Shown here piece after piece: positions 1 through 9,583 of a stretch of DNA of 64,000 bases; position 1 is the stretch's first letter, and each line of letters opens with the position of its first letter. The stretch covers positions 186,001 through 250,000 of the forward strand of contig NZ_LR134363.1 of NCBI RefSeq assembly GCF_900637295.1. The letters are read 5' to 3'. A program made the translations under genes and the position numbers. Source of the stretch: Actinomyces slackii. Lineage in GTDB: Bacteria > Actinomycetota > Actinomycetes > Actinomycetales > Actinomycetaceae. The notes beneath the pieces are model-generated. The model was not told where the DNA came from. It made no database searches and saw only the letters and a list, made by a program, of their open reading frames with translations.

Positions 1-812
1 GGGGCCTGCTCGCGGCGGGCCTCGTCGGACTCCTGTCCGTCTCGGCGCTCCTGCCCGCCGTCGGCCACGCCCAGCCCCTTCCCACCTCCTCCGATTCATC
101 CTCCTCGGCCGACATGTCGGCCGAGCTCAGCCTGACCATCAAGTCCGATGACACCGTCGTCTCGAAGTCCGTCGTCACTGACAAGTCGGACTACAACTTC
201 CTCACCGAGGAGAACTGCACCGCAGACAGTTTCACTCTCAACGGCGCCGATGAATCGAAGACCGAGGCGAGCGCCTCCTTCGAGGACAAGGGCGACTCGC
301 GCGCGTGCACCGTTGAGGGGACCTACAAGATCGAGGACCTGGAGGGGATCACCCACGAGGGCGATGAGTACGTCGTCAAGCTCGACGGCCCTGGGAGCTC
401 GAGCTCTGATTCCTTCGACGTCAAGGTCTCCATCACCTTCCCGGGCAAGGTCACCGAGGCCGACGGCGGCACGGTCGACGGCAACACCGTCACCCTGACC
501 TCCCTGGACCACACGGTGCGGGGCAAGGACTCACCGGGACTCCCCTGGCTGTGGCTGGGCCTGGGACTCGTCGTCCTGCTCGCCGTGGGCGGCGGTGTGG
601 CCGGCGTCCTGGTGAGCCAGAATAAGAAGAAGAAGGCCGCTGCCGCGGCCCAGGCGGGCGGCTACGTCGCTCAGCCCCTTCCCGGGCAGGTCCCCGGCCA
701 GCAGGCGCAGGCCCCCGGCTACTCCCCGACCCAGCCGCTGCAGTCCAACCCCTACCCGCCCCAGGGACAGGCCCCCGGCTACCCGCCGGCCCAGCCGCCC
801 TACCAGGGCTGA
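1..812 (+). CDS. LppM-like envelope protein, 5' end outside window
   Basis: The reading frame is open from base 3, so the start lies upstream of the window; an internal ATG at 114 is not the true start. The first visible residues form the hydrophobic end of a signal peptide ending near GHAQ. A beta-rich extracellular domain of about 140 residues follows, ending in a FPGKVTEADGG segment typical of the LppM/DUF3153 family. After it come one membrane helix (about 538-612), a KKKK stop-transfer sequence and a cytoplasmic Pro/Gln/Gly tail with repeated QAPGY units. LppM proteins of actinobacteria are envelope proteins of poorly defined function. The next gene is a paralog, so the pair looks like a tandem duplication. 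Family assignment is from remembered sequence character, not a search. Confidence 0.75.
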   Translation, partial: GLLAAGLVGLLSVSALLPAVGHAQPLPTSSDSSSSADMSAELSLTIKSDDTVVSKSVVTDKSDYNFLTEENCTADSFTLNGADESKTEASASFEDKGDSRACTVEGTYKIEDLEGITHEGDEYVVKLDGPGSSSSDSFDVKVSITFPGKVTEADGGTVDGNTVTLTSLDHTVRGKDSPGLPWLWLGLGLVVLLAVGGGVAGVLVSQNKKKKAAAAAQAGGYVAQPLPGQVPGQQAQAPGYSPTQPLQSNPYPPQGQAPGYPPAQPPYQG

Positions 813-837
813 GCGCCTCCTATCAGCTCCCCACCCC

Positions 838-869
838 AGCGCCCGTCCCGCATATGCGGGGCGGGCGCT
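838..869. terminator. Hairpin terminator between the two LppM-like genes
   Basis: AGCGCCCGTCCCGC pairs with GCGGGGCGGGCGCT around an ATAT loop (14 bp, one G-T pair). It sits 26 bases after the first LppM-like stop. The ATG at 854 lies in the loop, which argues against using it as the start of the next gene. Confidence 0.75.
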
Positions 870-919
870 GGCTGTCTCCAGATTTCCCGCCGCCGTCACG
901 ATCCGATTACGGTAGGGGC

Positions 920-1582
920 ATGCACCCCGCCTCCGATCCGCGCGTGTCCCCGGCCCGGACCGCTCTCCCCCTCCTCCTGGCCCCATTGCTCGCCATGGCC
1001 CTTCTGCTCGCGCCGTCATCGGCGCAGGCCAAGGCCAACGACGACTACAGCCTGTCCTTCGAGGTCACGCTGTCCCCGGATGACACCTACGCGATGAAGA
1101 TGGTCCTCCAGGACCGCGCCAAGGACCAGCCGCGGATCACCAAGGAGACCTGCACGGTCGAGAAGCTCTTCCAGAGCAGCGCGCAGCCCCCCAAGGACGC
1201 CAAGGCCTCCTTCACCGAGGAGGGCGGGACCCGCACCTGCACGATCACCGGCTCCGAGGACATCTCGCTGACCAATGGGCTCATCACCCATGAGGAGGAC
1301 GAGTACGTGGTCAAGACCGAGGGCCTGACCGGCGACTCGGCAGTGAAGATGAGCCTGTCAGTGACCTTCCCCGGCGCGGTGACGCAGGCCGACGGCGGCA
1401 CGGTGGAGGGCAGCACCGTGACCCTTGAGAGCGTTGACGACCACGTCCTGCGAGGCAAGGACTCCGCGGGGCCCTCATGGCCGCTCGTCGCGGTGGGCGT
1501 GCTGGCGGGCCTCACCGCCCTGGGCGCCCTGGCCGCCCTGGTCGTCGTCCTCCTGCGCCGCAAGCGCGCCCAGCAGCCCTGA
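920..1582 (+). CDS. LppM-like envelope protein (paralog of preceding gene)
   Basis: A 220-residue protein with the same plan as its upstream neighbour. It has a signal peptide (hydrophobic run about residues 15-33, cleavage after AQA), an extracellular LppM-like domain, and a membrane helix near residues 190-212. It ends in a short basic tail and lacks the Pro/Gln tail of its neighbour. The segment FPGAVTQADGGTV closely matches FPGKVTEADGGTV of the first gene, and the HEEDEYVVK and HVLRGKDS blocks are also shared. I chose ATG 920 because the in-frame ATG at 854 lies inside the terminator loop and would add a non-signal leader. Two cysteines in the domain (TCTVEK and RTCTITG) are conserved in both paralogs and could form a disulfide. 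Function unknown. Confidence 0.75.
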   Translation: MHPASDPRVSPARTALPLLLAPLLAMALLLAPSSAQAKANDDYSLSFEVTLSPDDTYAMKMVLQDRAKDQPRITKETCTVEKLFQSSAQPPKDAKASFTEEGGTRTCTITGSEDISLTNGLITHEEDEYVVKTEGLTGDSAVKMSLSVTFPGAVTQADGGTVEGSTVTLESVDDHVLRGKDSAGPSWPLVAVGVLAGLTALGALAALVVVLLRRKRAQQP

Positions 1583-1604
1583 GGCGCGCAGCCACTCTCA
1601 CGCG

Positions 1605-1644
1605 CATCTGGCCGGCACCGCCCTCATGCGGTGCCGGCCAGATG
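1605..1644. terminator. Bidirectional terminator between convergent genes
   Basis: CATCTGGCCGGCACCG and CGGTGCCGGCCAGATG form a perfect 16-bp stem with an 8-nt loop. It lies between the LppM-like gene (+) and purA (-), 20 bases from the end of purA. Confidence 0.85.
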
Positions 1645-1664
1645 AGTTCTGAGCCCGCCCGCGC

Positions 1665-3029
<1,365 letters not shown>

Positions 3030-3041
3030 TCAGGGGCCGGC

Positions 3042-3671
3042 TCAGGCGCGCTGGCGCAGGCGGTTGATGATCCCGCGCTGGATGAGGGCCACGAGATAGG
3101 CCTGGAAGGCCACGCCGATGAGGACCATGAACCAGGCGGTGGGCGCGCGCATGGCCGGAGCGGCCCAGGCCACGGCCAGCGGGGCGGCCAGGACCGCCAG
3201 GCACGCCGTCGTCCGCCCCAGCGCGCCCAGGGCCAGGCGCGCGGCGTTGACCAGGTGGCGGCCGATCCCGGTCTCGAAGAAGGCGATGAGCGGAACGAGC
3301 CAGACCAGCAGCGCCAGGACCATGAGCACGCCGGCCGCCAGCAGGCCGGAGACGATCCCGGCCTCCAGCGCCCCGGCACGCGAGATGACGGCCTGCTCCC
3401 ACAGGGCCAGCGCCGCCAGCACCAGGACCGGGGGCCACCAGGCCAGGGACTGGCGCAGGTTCGAGCGCAGGGAGCGCCACCAGCTGCGCACGGTGTAGGT
3501 CTCCTCCTCGCGCGCCATCTCCATCATCACCCGCATGCAGGCGGTCAGTGCCGCGCCGGCGGTGATCAGCGGCAGGCAGGCCAGCAGGGTCAGCAGATTG
3601 ATGACCACCAGGTCGGCGGCCGCGCTCCAGGCGCGCATGGCCGGGGAGTCGTGTCTCAGCCAGGCGGTCAT
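3042..3671 (-). CDS. DUF624 (YesL-like) membrane protein
   Basis: A 209-residue protein with about five predicted membrane helices and a basic C-terminus (INRLRQRA). The opening segment (DLVVINLLTLLACLPLITAG) and the following conserved TVRSWWRSLRSNLRQS block are characteristic of the DUF624/YesL family. These proteins are often encoded beside ABC sugar permeases, and here the gene follows such a cluster on the same strand. Their role is not established; an accessory function in uptake is inferred only from context. A strong hairpin at 3701-3734 separates it from the upstream permease, so it may be only partly co-transcribed. Confidence 0.8.
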   Translation of the reverse strand: MTAWLRHDSPAMRAWSAAADLVVINLLTLLACLPLITAGAALTACMRVMMEMAREEETYTVRSWWRSLRSNLRQSLAWWPPVLVLAALALWEQAVISRAGALEAGIVSGLLAAGVLMVLALLVWLVPLIAFFETGIGRHLVNAARLALGALGRTTACLAVLAAPLAVAWAAPAMRAPTAWFMVLIGVAFQAYLVALIQRGIINRLRQRA

Positions 3672-3700
3672 GGTCTCCTCCAGGGTTAGCGGCGTCGATG

Positions 3701-3734
3701 CGGCCCCGGTCCGCGCAGCCGCGGACCGGGGCCG
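3701..3734 (-). terminator. Hairpin after the first ABC sugar operon
   Basis: CGGCCCCGGTCCGCG and CGCGGACCGGGGCCG form a perfect 15-bp stem with a CAGC loop. It lies 21 bases beyond the permease stop and 30 bases before the DUF624 start, so it could end or attenuate the message. Confidence 0.75.
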
Positions 3735-3754
3735 ACGATGGTCAGGGCGGGCGA

Positions 3755-4681
3755 TCAGCCCTTGACGGCGCCGGCCGCCACGCCCTCGATGATGTGCTTC
3801 TGGCCCACGAGGTAGAAGGCGACGATCGGGATGATGGCCAGGACCAGCATGGCCATCTGCGCGCCCATGTCGCGGTTCCCGTTGGAGCCGATGAGCATCT
3901 GGATGACGATCGGGATCGTCTTGTACTGCTCATTCTGGCCGATCACGAGGTTGGGCAGCAGGAAGTCGTTCCACACCCACATGGCGTTGAGGATCGCCAC
4001 GGTCACCGCGGTGGGCTTGAGCAGGGGCATGACCACCTTGATATAGGTCTGCAGGGGCGAGCAGCCGTCCATGTAGGCGGCCTCCTCGATCTCCATGGGA
4101 ATCGACTTGATGAAGCCGGCGAACAGGAAGACCGACAGTCCTCCACCGAATCCCAGGTAGATGATGATCATCCCCCAGGGCGTGGCCAGGCCCAGCGAGT
4201 CGGCGATCTTGACCGTGGGGAACATGACCATCTGGAACGGGGCGATCATGGAGAAGGCGAAGGCGTAGTAGATCAGCGAGGTCCACCAGCGCTTGACGCG
4301 GGTGATGTAGTACGCGGTCATCGCCGTCAGCAGGACGATGACGCCCACCGATCCCACCGTGATGAACAGGGACCAGCCGATGGCCCTGGCGAAGCCCGAG
4401 AGCTGCAGGCCGGTGGCGTAGTTGGCCAGTCCCGCGAAGGTCTCCCCCGTGGGCAGGGAGAAGGGCGACTGGGAGATGAAGAACTTGCCCTTGAAGGAGT
4501 TGATGAGGATGAAGGCCAGCGGGATCACCCACACCAGGGTCAGCAGGCTCAGCAGTCCCACGAGGGCATTGGCCCCCGGGGTCTGCGGGGCCCGGGGCGC
4601 CGTGACGGCGGCGGCCTTGGCAGTGGTGGCCTGGGCAGTGGCGGCCTTGGCGGTGGCAGGGGCCTGAACGGCGGCGCTCAT
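3755..4681 (-). CDS. ABC sugar transporter permease (MalG type)
   Basis: A 308-residue inner-membrane permease of the carbohydrate uptake-1 family. It has six predicted helices and the EAA loop that docks the ATPase (EEAAYMDGCSPLQTYIKVVMPL). Before the first helix is an unusual 36-residue Ala/Thr/Lys-rich N-terminal tail. Its start overlaps the stop of the upstream permease by four bases (ATGA), so the two are translationally coupled and should form the heterodimeric channel. The C-terminal GQKHIIEGVAAGAVKG is the usual end of MalG-type proteins. No ATPase is encoded nearby; the orphan UgpC-type ATPase at 37680-38807 is the likely partner. Substrate unknown. Confidence 0.92.
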   Translation of the reverse strand: MSAAVQAPATAKAATAQATTAKAAAVTAPRAPQTPGANALVGLLSLLTLVWVIPLAFILINSFKGKFFISQSPFSLPTGETFAGLANYATGLQLSGFARAIGWSLFITVGSVGVIVLLTAMTAYYITRVKRWWTSLIYYAFAFSMIAPFQMVMFPTVKIADSLGLATPWGMIIIYLGFGGGLSVFLFAGFIKSIPMEIEEAAYMDGCSPLQTYIKVVMPLLKPTAVTVAILNAMWVWNDFLLPNLVIGQNEQYKTIPIVIQMLIGSNGNRDMGAQMAMLVLAIIPIVAFYLVGQKHIIEGVAAGAVKG

Positions 4682-5523
4682 GCGTCGACCTCCTTGGAGC
4701 GTGTGGCGCGCAGCTGGATGAGCGCGATGGCCGAGACGATGAGGAAGAAGATGACGGCCTGGGCCTGGGCGACGCCTTCATGGCCGACCTTCTCGTACAT
4801 GGCCTCGACGATGTTGAGAGCCGCCATCTGGGTCTGCTTGAGAGGGGCGCCGTTGGTCAGCGCCAGGTTCTGGTCGAACATCTTGAAGGTGTTGGCCAGG
4901 GTCAGGAACAGGCAGATGGTGATGGAGGGCATGATCATCGGCAGGGTGACATTGCGCAGGGTCTGCCAGCGGCCCGCGCCGTCGATCTGCGCTGCCTCGA
5001 TGAGCTCGGGGGGCACGTTCTGCAGGCCGGCGATGTAGATGATCATCATGTAGCCCATGAGCTGCCAGTTGACGATGAGGACGAGCCCGGCCAGGCCCAG
5101 CTTCCAGTCATTGACGATCGTGTGGCCCCAGCGCTGGAGGATCGAGTTGAGCATGACCTGCCAGGTGTAGCCCAGGACGATGCCGCCGATGAGGTTGGGC
5201 ATGAAGAAGACCGCGCGGAAGACATTGGTGCCGCGCAGCTTGCGGGTGAGCATGTAGGCCAGGGTGAAGGCCCCCAGGTTCACCGTGATGATGGAGATCG
5301 CCGAGACCAGTGCGGTGAAGCCCAGGGCGGAGATGAATCCGCTCCGCTCCCCCAGGGCGTCCTGGTAGTTCTGGAAGCCCACCCACTCGGCGTCGGTCAG
5401 CGTGGTGAAGTCCGTGAAGGACAGGTAGAGCCCCATGAAGAAGGGGACGACGAACGCGATGAGGAATGCGATGAGGGTGGGACCGGCGAAGATCGGGAAG
5501 TATTTTGTCAGTGCTTTTGTCAT
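4678..5523 (-). CDS. ABC sugar transporter permease (MalF/UgpA type)
   Basis: A 281-residue permease with six predicted helices. Its EAA loop is ELIEAAQIDGAGRWQTLRNVTLPM. It lies second in the operon, 98 bases after the binding-protein gene and overlapping the MalG-type partner gene. Together the two permeases would form the membrane channel of a sugar importer. The last residues (RATRSKEVDA) are cytoplasmic and polar. A stem-loop in the gap before this gene probably lowers its expression relative to the binding protein. Confidence 0.92.
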   Translation of the reverse strand: MTKALTKYFPIFAGPTLIAFLIAFVVPFFMGLYLSFTDFTTLTDAEWVGFQNYQDALGERSGFISALGFTALVSAISIITVNLGAFTLAYMLTRKLRGTNVFRAVFFMPNLIGGIVLGYTWQVMLNSILQRWGHTIVNDWKLGLAGLVLIVNWQLMGYMMIIYIAGLQNVPPELIEAAQIDGAGRWQTLRNVTLPMIMPSITICLFLTLANTFKMFDQNLALTNGAPLKQTQMAALNIVEAMYEKVGHEGVAQAQAVIFFLIVSAIALIQLRATRSKEVDA

Positions 5524-5548
5524 GTGTGTCTCGCTATGCGCCTGAGCC

Positions 5549-5582
5549 GGGGCCCTGGAGGGGGCGGGCCCTCCAGGGCCCC
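5549..5582 (-). terminator. Intercistronic hairpin between binding protein and permeases
   Basis: GGGGCCCTGGAGGG pairs perfectly with CCCTCCAGGGCCCC around a six-base loop. It falls between the binding-protein stop and the first permease start. Such hairpins in ABC operons usually stabilise the upstream message or cut read-through. Confidence 0.7.
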
Positions 5583-5621
5583 GGATCCGCGCCCGGACCG
5601 GATCGGGACCGGCAGATGGGA

Positions 5622-6953
5622 TCAGGCCTTCTTCTCAGCGGCCCACTGGTCGACGAAGTAGGTCGTCACGGCGCTCCAGTCCTGCTTGTTGGAGGCGTAC
5701 TGGGCCAGGTTCTGGCCCAGCTGGTCCTTGAAGTCCTGGCTGGGGAAGGCGGAGAAGACCCAGTTGACGGCGTAGAGGTCGTCGTTGTTCATGTACTCCA
5801 CGACCTGCTTGCCCAGAGGGTCGGCCGGGGCGAGGTCGGCGAAGGCCTCGTAGGGGGCGATGATGCCCAGCTTCTCCGAGGCCATCTTGGCGCCCTCGGC
5901 GTCGGTGAACAGCCAGGTCAGGAAGTCAGCAGTGGCCTTCTGGTCCTCCTTGGAGGCCTGGGAGTTGATGGTCAGGAAGTTCTCGGTGCCGATCGCGATG
6001 CCGGACTTCTCCTCGCCCTTGACGCCGATGTAGATCGGCATGAAGTGGATGTCCTCCTCCTTGACCGTGTTGCCCTCGACCTCGGAGATCTGGGACCAGG
6101 CCCAGTTGCCGTTCTGGACGAAGGCCGCCTTGCCCAGGGCGAACTCGGCCATGGAGTCGGTGACCGTCTTGGCGGAGGTGGCGGTGCGGTCCACCGTGGA
6201 GTTGTTGAGGTACAGGTCGAAGATCGCCTTGTACTGGTCGCCGTAGGTGAGCTTGAGCTCCTCGGCGTCCTGGACGCCGGCGTCGCGGAACTCGTAGAAG
6301 ACGGGGTAGTTGGCCAGGTGGGTCTGCCAGCGCCAGTCCTCACCGGGGGCCAGGGAGGTTGAGGCGAAGACGCCGTCGATGCCCAGCTCGGCCTTCTTGG
6401 ACTGCATGTCCTCGACGACCTCCTTGAGCTTGTCGAAGGAGGTGATCTCCTCCACCGAGGCGGCCTTGGCCCCGGAGGTGGCGAAGTACTTGGTGAGGAT
6501 GGCGCCGTTGTAGATCAGGCCGTAGCCCTCGGTGCCCAGCGGCACGCCGTAGATCTTGTCGTCCTCGCCGCGGATGGTCATGGTCTCGTCGGTCAGCGCC
6601 TTGGTGAAGGGCTGGTCGCTCAGGTCCGAGGCGTACTTGGACCAGTTGGCGTAGCCCACGGGGCCGTTGAGGTTGAACAGGGTGGGGGCGTCGGACTTGG
6701 CGACCTCGGTCTTCAGGGTCTGCTCATAGCTGCCCGAGGCGGCCGTGACGACCTTGACCTCCACGCCGGTCTTGTCCTTGTAGGCCTTGGCGATCTCCTT
6801 GAAGGCCGCCTCCGCCTCCGGCTTGAAGTTGAGGAAGTAGACGTTGCCGACGCCATCATCGGAGCCCGACGAGCCCGAGCAGGCGGCAAGGGTGGCCGCC
6901 ACGGCGAGGGCGGCGGTGCCACCGAGCATGGTGCGGCGAGAGACGAGTCGCAT
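5622..6953 (-). CDS. ABC transporter sugar-binding lipoprotein
   Basis: A 443-residue extracellular solute-binding protein (family 1). The N-terminus MRLVSRRTMLGGTAAL is a twin-arginine-like lipoprotein signal, followed by the lipobox LAAC and a Ser/Gly linker, so the mature protein is lipid-anchored on the outer face of the membrane. ATG 6953 is preceded by AAAGGAGG seven bases upstream; the 40 extra in-frame residues before it are not a plausible start. The IYGVPLGTEGYGLIYN segment and the closing FVDQWAAEKK helix are typical for maltose- and raffinose-type binding proteins. It is the first gene of a three-gene importer unit. The substrate cannot be told from sequence. Confidence 0.92.
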   Translation of the reverse strand: MRLVSRRTMLGGTAALAVAATLAACSGSSGSDDGVGNVYFLNFKPEAEAAFKEIAKAYKDKTGVEVKVVTAASGSYEQTLKTEVAKSDAPTLFNLNGPVGYANWSKYASDLSDQPFTKALTDETMTIRGEDDKIYGVPLGTEGYGLIYNGAILTKYFATSGAKAASVEEITSFDKLKEVVEDMQSKKAELGIDGVFASTSLAPGEDWRWQTHLANYPVFYEFRDAGVQDAEELKLTYGDQYKAIFDLYLNNSTVDRTATSAKTVTDSMAEFALGKAAFVQNGNWAWSQISEVEGNTVKEEDIHFMPIYIGVKGEEKSGIAIGTENFLTINSQASKEDQKATADFLTWLFTDAEGAKMASEKLGIIAPYEAFADLAPADPLGKQVVEYMNNDDLYAVNWVFSAFPSQDFKDQLGQNLAQYASNKQDWSAVTTYFVDQWAAEKKA

Positions 6954-7291
6954 GTCATGTCCTCCTTTGGACGAGGTAGAGCGGGCCATCAGCCCCTGGT
7001 GAGAGCGACTGCCCAGGGCTGGCCGGGGGGCCGGGCCTGGAAGCAACATTGATATGATTGCACACAGAGCCACGTTTGCTTGCAGAATTTTCAGAAACGT
7101 GACGCAAACACCAGATTGGACTGGGAGGTGAGGGCGCTCGCCCTCTCTGCCGCCATCCTCAGGTGCAACTCATGCAAAGGTTGCAGAACGGTCACGGCCG
7201 GCTGCCGCCCTGGGGCACGACGACGGTCCCGGCACCCGTGACGGGTGCCGGGACCGTTGCTCAGTCCGACCGTGCCCGGTGGTTCAGGCGC
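6954..7291. other. Intergenic region between fba and the ABC sugar operon
   Basis: No gene is supported here. It contains the fba terminator (7223-7257) and an AT-richer stretch at 7045-7115 that should carry the promoter of the minus-strand ABC operon. Within it GTTTGC (7074-7079) and GCAAAC (7104-7109) are inverted and about three helical turns apart, a possible operator. I see no convincing -35/-10 pair. Confidence 0.45.
7223..7257 (-). terminator. fba terminator hairpin
   Basis: ACGGTCCCGGCACCCGT and ACGGGTGCCGGGACCGT are perfect inverted repeats of 17 bases separated by one base, giving about 15 bp around a five-base loop. It lies 35 bases past the fba stop. Confidence 0.85.
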
Positions 7292-8341
7292 TCAGCGCTT
7301 GGCCGAGCCCACCGAGCCGAGGCGCTCGCAGGCCTCGACGACGCGGGCGGCCATGCCCTCCTCGGCGGCCTTGCCCCAGGCGCGGGGGTCGTAGGTCTTC
7401 TTGTTGCCGACCTCGCCGTCGATCTTGAGGACGCCGTCGTAGTTCTTCAGCATCCAGTCGGCCACGGGACGGGTGTAGGCGTACTGGGTGTCGGTGTCCA
7501 CGTTCATCTTGATGACGCCGTTGCGCACCGCGGTGGCGATCTCCTCGTCGGTGGAGCCCGAGCCGCCGTGCATGACCAGGTCGAAGGGCGAGGAGGTGTC
7601 GCCGACCTTGGTCGACAGGCGGTCGCCCAGGCGCTTGGCGCACTCGTCCTGGATCTCGCCGAGGATCTCGGGGCGCAGCTTGACGTGGCCGGGCTTGTAG
7701 GAGCCGTGCACGTTGCCGAAGGTCAGGGCCGTGATGTAGCGGCCGTTCTCGCCCAGGCCCAGTGCCTCGATGGCGCGCCAGGCGTCGTCGGCCGTGGTGT
7801 AGAGGTTGGCGTTGACGTCACCCTTGATGCCGTCCTCCTCGCCGCCCACGGCGCCGATCTCGATCTCGAGCACGACGTTGGCGGCCTTGGCGCGGGCGAG
7901 CATGTCCACGGCGATCTCGATGTTGTCGTCCAGGGACTCGGCCGAGCCGTCCCACATGTGGGAGTTGAACATGGGCAGCTCGCCGCGCTTGACCTGCTCA
8001 GCCTCGATCTCCAGCAGCGGGTGGATCCAGGGCTCGAGCATGTTCTTGGGGCAGTGGTCGGTGTGCAGGCCGATGACACCGGGGTAGAGGTCGCCCACGG
8101 CGCGGGCGTAGGCGGCGAAGGCGATCGAGCCCTTCACCTTGTCAGCGCGCGAGGAGCCGGACCAGTAGGCGGCACCACCGTTGGAGATCTGGACGATGCC
8201 GTCAGACTCGGCGTCGGCGAAGCCCTTGAGGGCGGCCGACAGGGTCTGGGAGGAGGTGACGTTGATCGCGGGGATGGCGTACTTGCCGGCCTTGGCGCGG
8301 TCAAGCATGTCAGCGTAGGACTCCGGGGTTGCAATGGCCAC
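7292..8341 (-). CDS. fba: Class II fructose-bisphosphate aldolase
   Basis: A 349-residue zinc-dependent class IIA aldolase that splits fructose 1,6-bisphosphate into DHAP and glyceraldehyde 3-phosphate in glycolysis. Visible signatures are the N-terminal YAIPAINVTSSQT, the catalytic and zinc-binding HTDHC, the long insertion containing FNSHMWDGSAE, TFGNVHGSYKPGHV, and the phosphate-binding MHGGSGS and GVIKMNVDTDTQYAYTRP. Length and motifs match the housekeeping enzyme of actinobacteria. It lies downstream of the TrmH-like gene and pyrE, as is common in this phylum. A second, shorter aldolase (32482-33342) belongs to an accessory sugar operon and is a different subgroup. Confidence 0.96.
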   Translation of the reverse strand: MAIATPESYADMLDRAKAGKYAIPAINVTSSQTLSAALKGFADAESDGIVQISNGGAAYWSGSSRADKVKGSIAFAAYARAVGDLYPGVIGLHTDHCPKNMLEPWIHPLLEIEAEQVKRGELPMFNSHMWDGSAESLDDNIEIAVDMLARAKAANVVLEIEIGAVGGEEDGIKGDVNANLYTTADDAWRAIEALGLGENGRYITALTFGNVHGSYKPGHVKLRPEILGEIQDECAKRLGDRLSTKVGDTSSPFDLVMHGGSGSTDEEIATAVRNGVIKMNVDTDTQYAYTRPVADWMLKNYDGVLKIDGEVGNKKTYDPRAWGKAAEEGMAARVVEACERLGSVGSAKR

Positions 8342-8547
8342 TGGGTGCCTCCTGAAATCTGTGATGAGTCAGTGGTGCAGAACCGATTCTTCCACGATTC
8401 TCGAGCCAGGTGTACCGGATCATGGTCCTGGTCCCGAGCGCCCATCCATCGACATCGCGCATCGTCTCAGCGCCATGGGTCCTCCGGGTCCGACTTTCCC
8501 GCATGATCGCATCGAGGCGCGGCGTGAGGACGCGCGGTCTGCGCGAC

Positions 8548-9540
8548 TCAGTCGGGAGCCGGGCCGGCGTGCTGGAGGATCCAGGCGTGCATGGCCACAG
8601 CCGCGGCCGCGGCCACATTGATCGAGCGGGTTGAGCCGTACTGGCCGATCCTCAGCAGGCGCGAGCAGCCGGCGGCCAGCTCTGGGCTGATCCCCTCCCC
8701 CTCGGAGCCGAAGACCATGAGGCACCGCTCAGGCAGCTCCGCCTCCTCCAGCTGGAGCGAGCCGGGGCCGTTGTCGATGCCGATCACCTCATAGCCCTCG
8801 GCCGCCGCCCAGTCCAGGAGCTCGCCGGCCTCGGGGTGGTGGCGCACATCGAGGTAGCGGTTGGTGACCATGGCGCCGCGCTTGTTCCAGCGGCGCCTGC
8901 CGATGATGTGGACGCCGGCCGCGTTGAAGGCATTGGCGCTGCGCACGATGGAGCCGATGTTGAGGTCCTGACTGACGTTCTCGATGGCCACGTGCAGCAG
9001 GTGGGCGCGGGAGGCCAGGTCGGCGCGGATCGCCTCGATGCTCCAGTAGCGGTAGCGGTCCACGACGTTCCTGCGATCGCCCTGGGACAGCAGCTCCGGG
9101 TCGTAGCGAGGGTCCTCCGGCCAGTCCTGCCGTCCCCCGGGCCAGGGCCCGACGCCGACCGCGCGGGAGTCGACGTCGTGCTCCGCCGGGTAAGCAGAAC
9201 CTGTCGGGCGCTCATCAGCCTGGCGGTACAGCAGGGCGATCCCTTCGAGAACCTGACGATCAGGCTCGGCATCCGCCGCATAGGTGCGCGATGCGCGGTC
9301 ATAGACATGCCTCGCGGCGGCGCGGACCTCGTAGGGGTCCGGCTCGCCGGTGATGAGGTAGTGCAAGGGGCTATCGAGGGCGTAGGCGATCTCAGCGAGC
9401 TCGACCGCTGCGAAGGATCGGGTCCCTCCCAGGGCCTTGGACAGGGCCGACTCGCTCATCGCCACGCGGCGCGCGAGCTCAGCCTGCGTCATCCCCGAGG
9501 CGACGAGGGCTTCTTTGACCCGCCCTGCGATCTTCTCCAT
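8548..9540 (-). CDS. XRE helix-turn-helix / TrmH-family RNA methyltransferase fusion
   Basis: A 330-residue protein with two unrelated parts. Residues 5-60 form an XRE helix-turn-helix (GMTQAELARRVAMSESALSKAL). Residues 60-112 (DSPLHYLITGEPDPYEV, ARHVYDRAS, DRQVLEGIALLYRQAD) resemble the linker that in actinobacterial regulators precedes an ImmA/IrrE peptidase, but no HExxH follows. From about residue 128 (VGVGPWPGG) it is a complete SpoU/TrmH 2'-O-methyltransferase with LNIGSIVRSANAF, VFGSEGEGISPEL and STRSINVAAAAAVAMH. Between the parts the frame offers no ATG or GTG, so the methyltransferase cannot easily start alone. The enzyme part sits in its usual place between fba and pyrE. Palindromes 13-56 bases upstream suggest autoregulation. 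RNA target unknown. Confidence 0.85.
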   Translation of the reverse strand: MEKIAGRVKEALVASGMTQAELARRVAMSESALSKALGGTRSFAAVELAEIAYALDSPLHYLITGEPDPYEVRAAARHVYDRASRTYAADAEPDRQVLEGIALLYRQADERPTGSAYPAEHDVDSRAVGVGPWPGGRQDWPEDPRYDPELLSQGDRRNVVDRYRYWSIEAIRADLASRAHLLHVAIENVSQDLNIGSIVRSANAFNAAGVHIIGRRRWNKRGAMVTNRYLDVRHHPEAGELLDWAAAEGYEVIGIDNGPGSLQLEEAELPERCLMVFGSEGEGISPELAAGCSRLLRIGQYGSTRSINVAAAAAVAMHAWILQHAGPAPD

Positions 9541-9552
9541 GGCACCAGCCTA

Positions 9553-9583
9553 CGCAGATCTTTCGATTTGAGAAAGATCTGCG
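9553..9583. promoter_or_regulatory. Palindromic operator upstream of the XRE-TrmH gene
   Basis: CGCAGATCTTTC and GAAAGATCTGCG are perfect 12-base inverted repeats with a seven-base AT-rich spacer. They lie 13-43 bases upstream of the start codon, where a repressor would block transcription, and are the obvious candidate site for the fused HTH domain. As RNA it would also form a hairpin. Confidence 0.55.

Noticed and set aside
854-919. ATG 854 as start of the second LppM-like gene
   Set aside because: It lies in the loop of the upstream terminator, and the signal peptide only makes sense from ATG 920.
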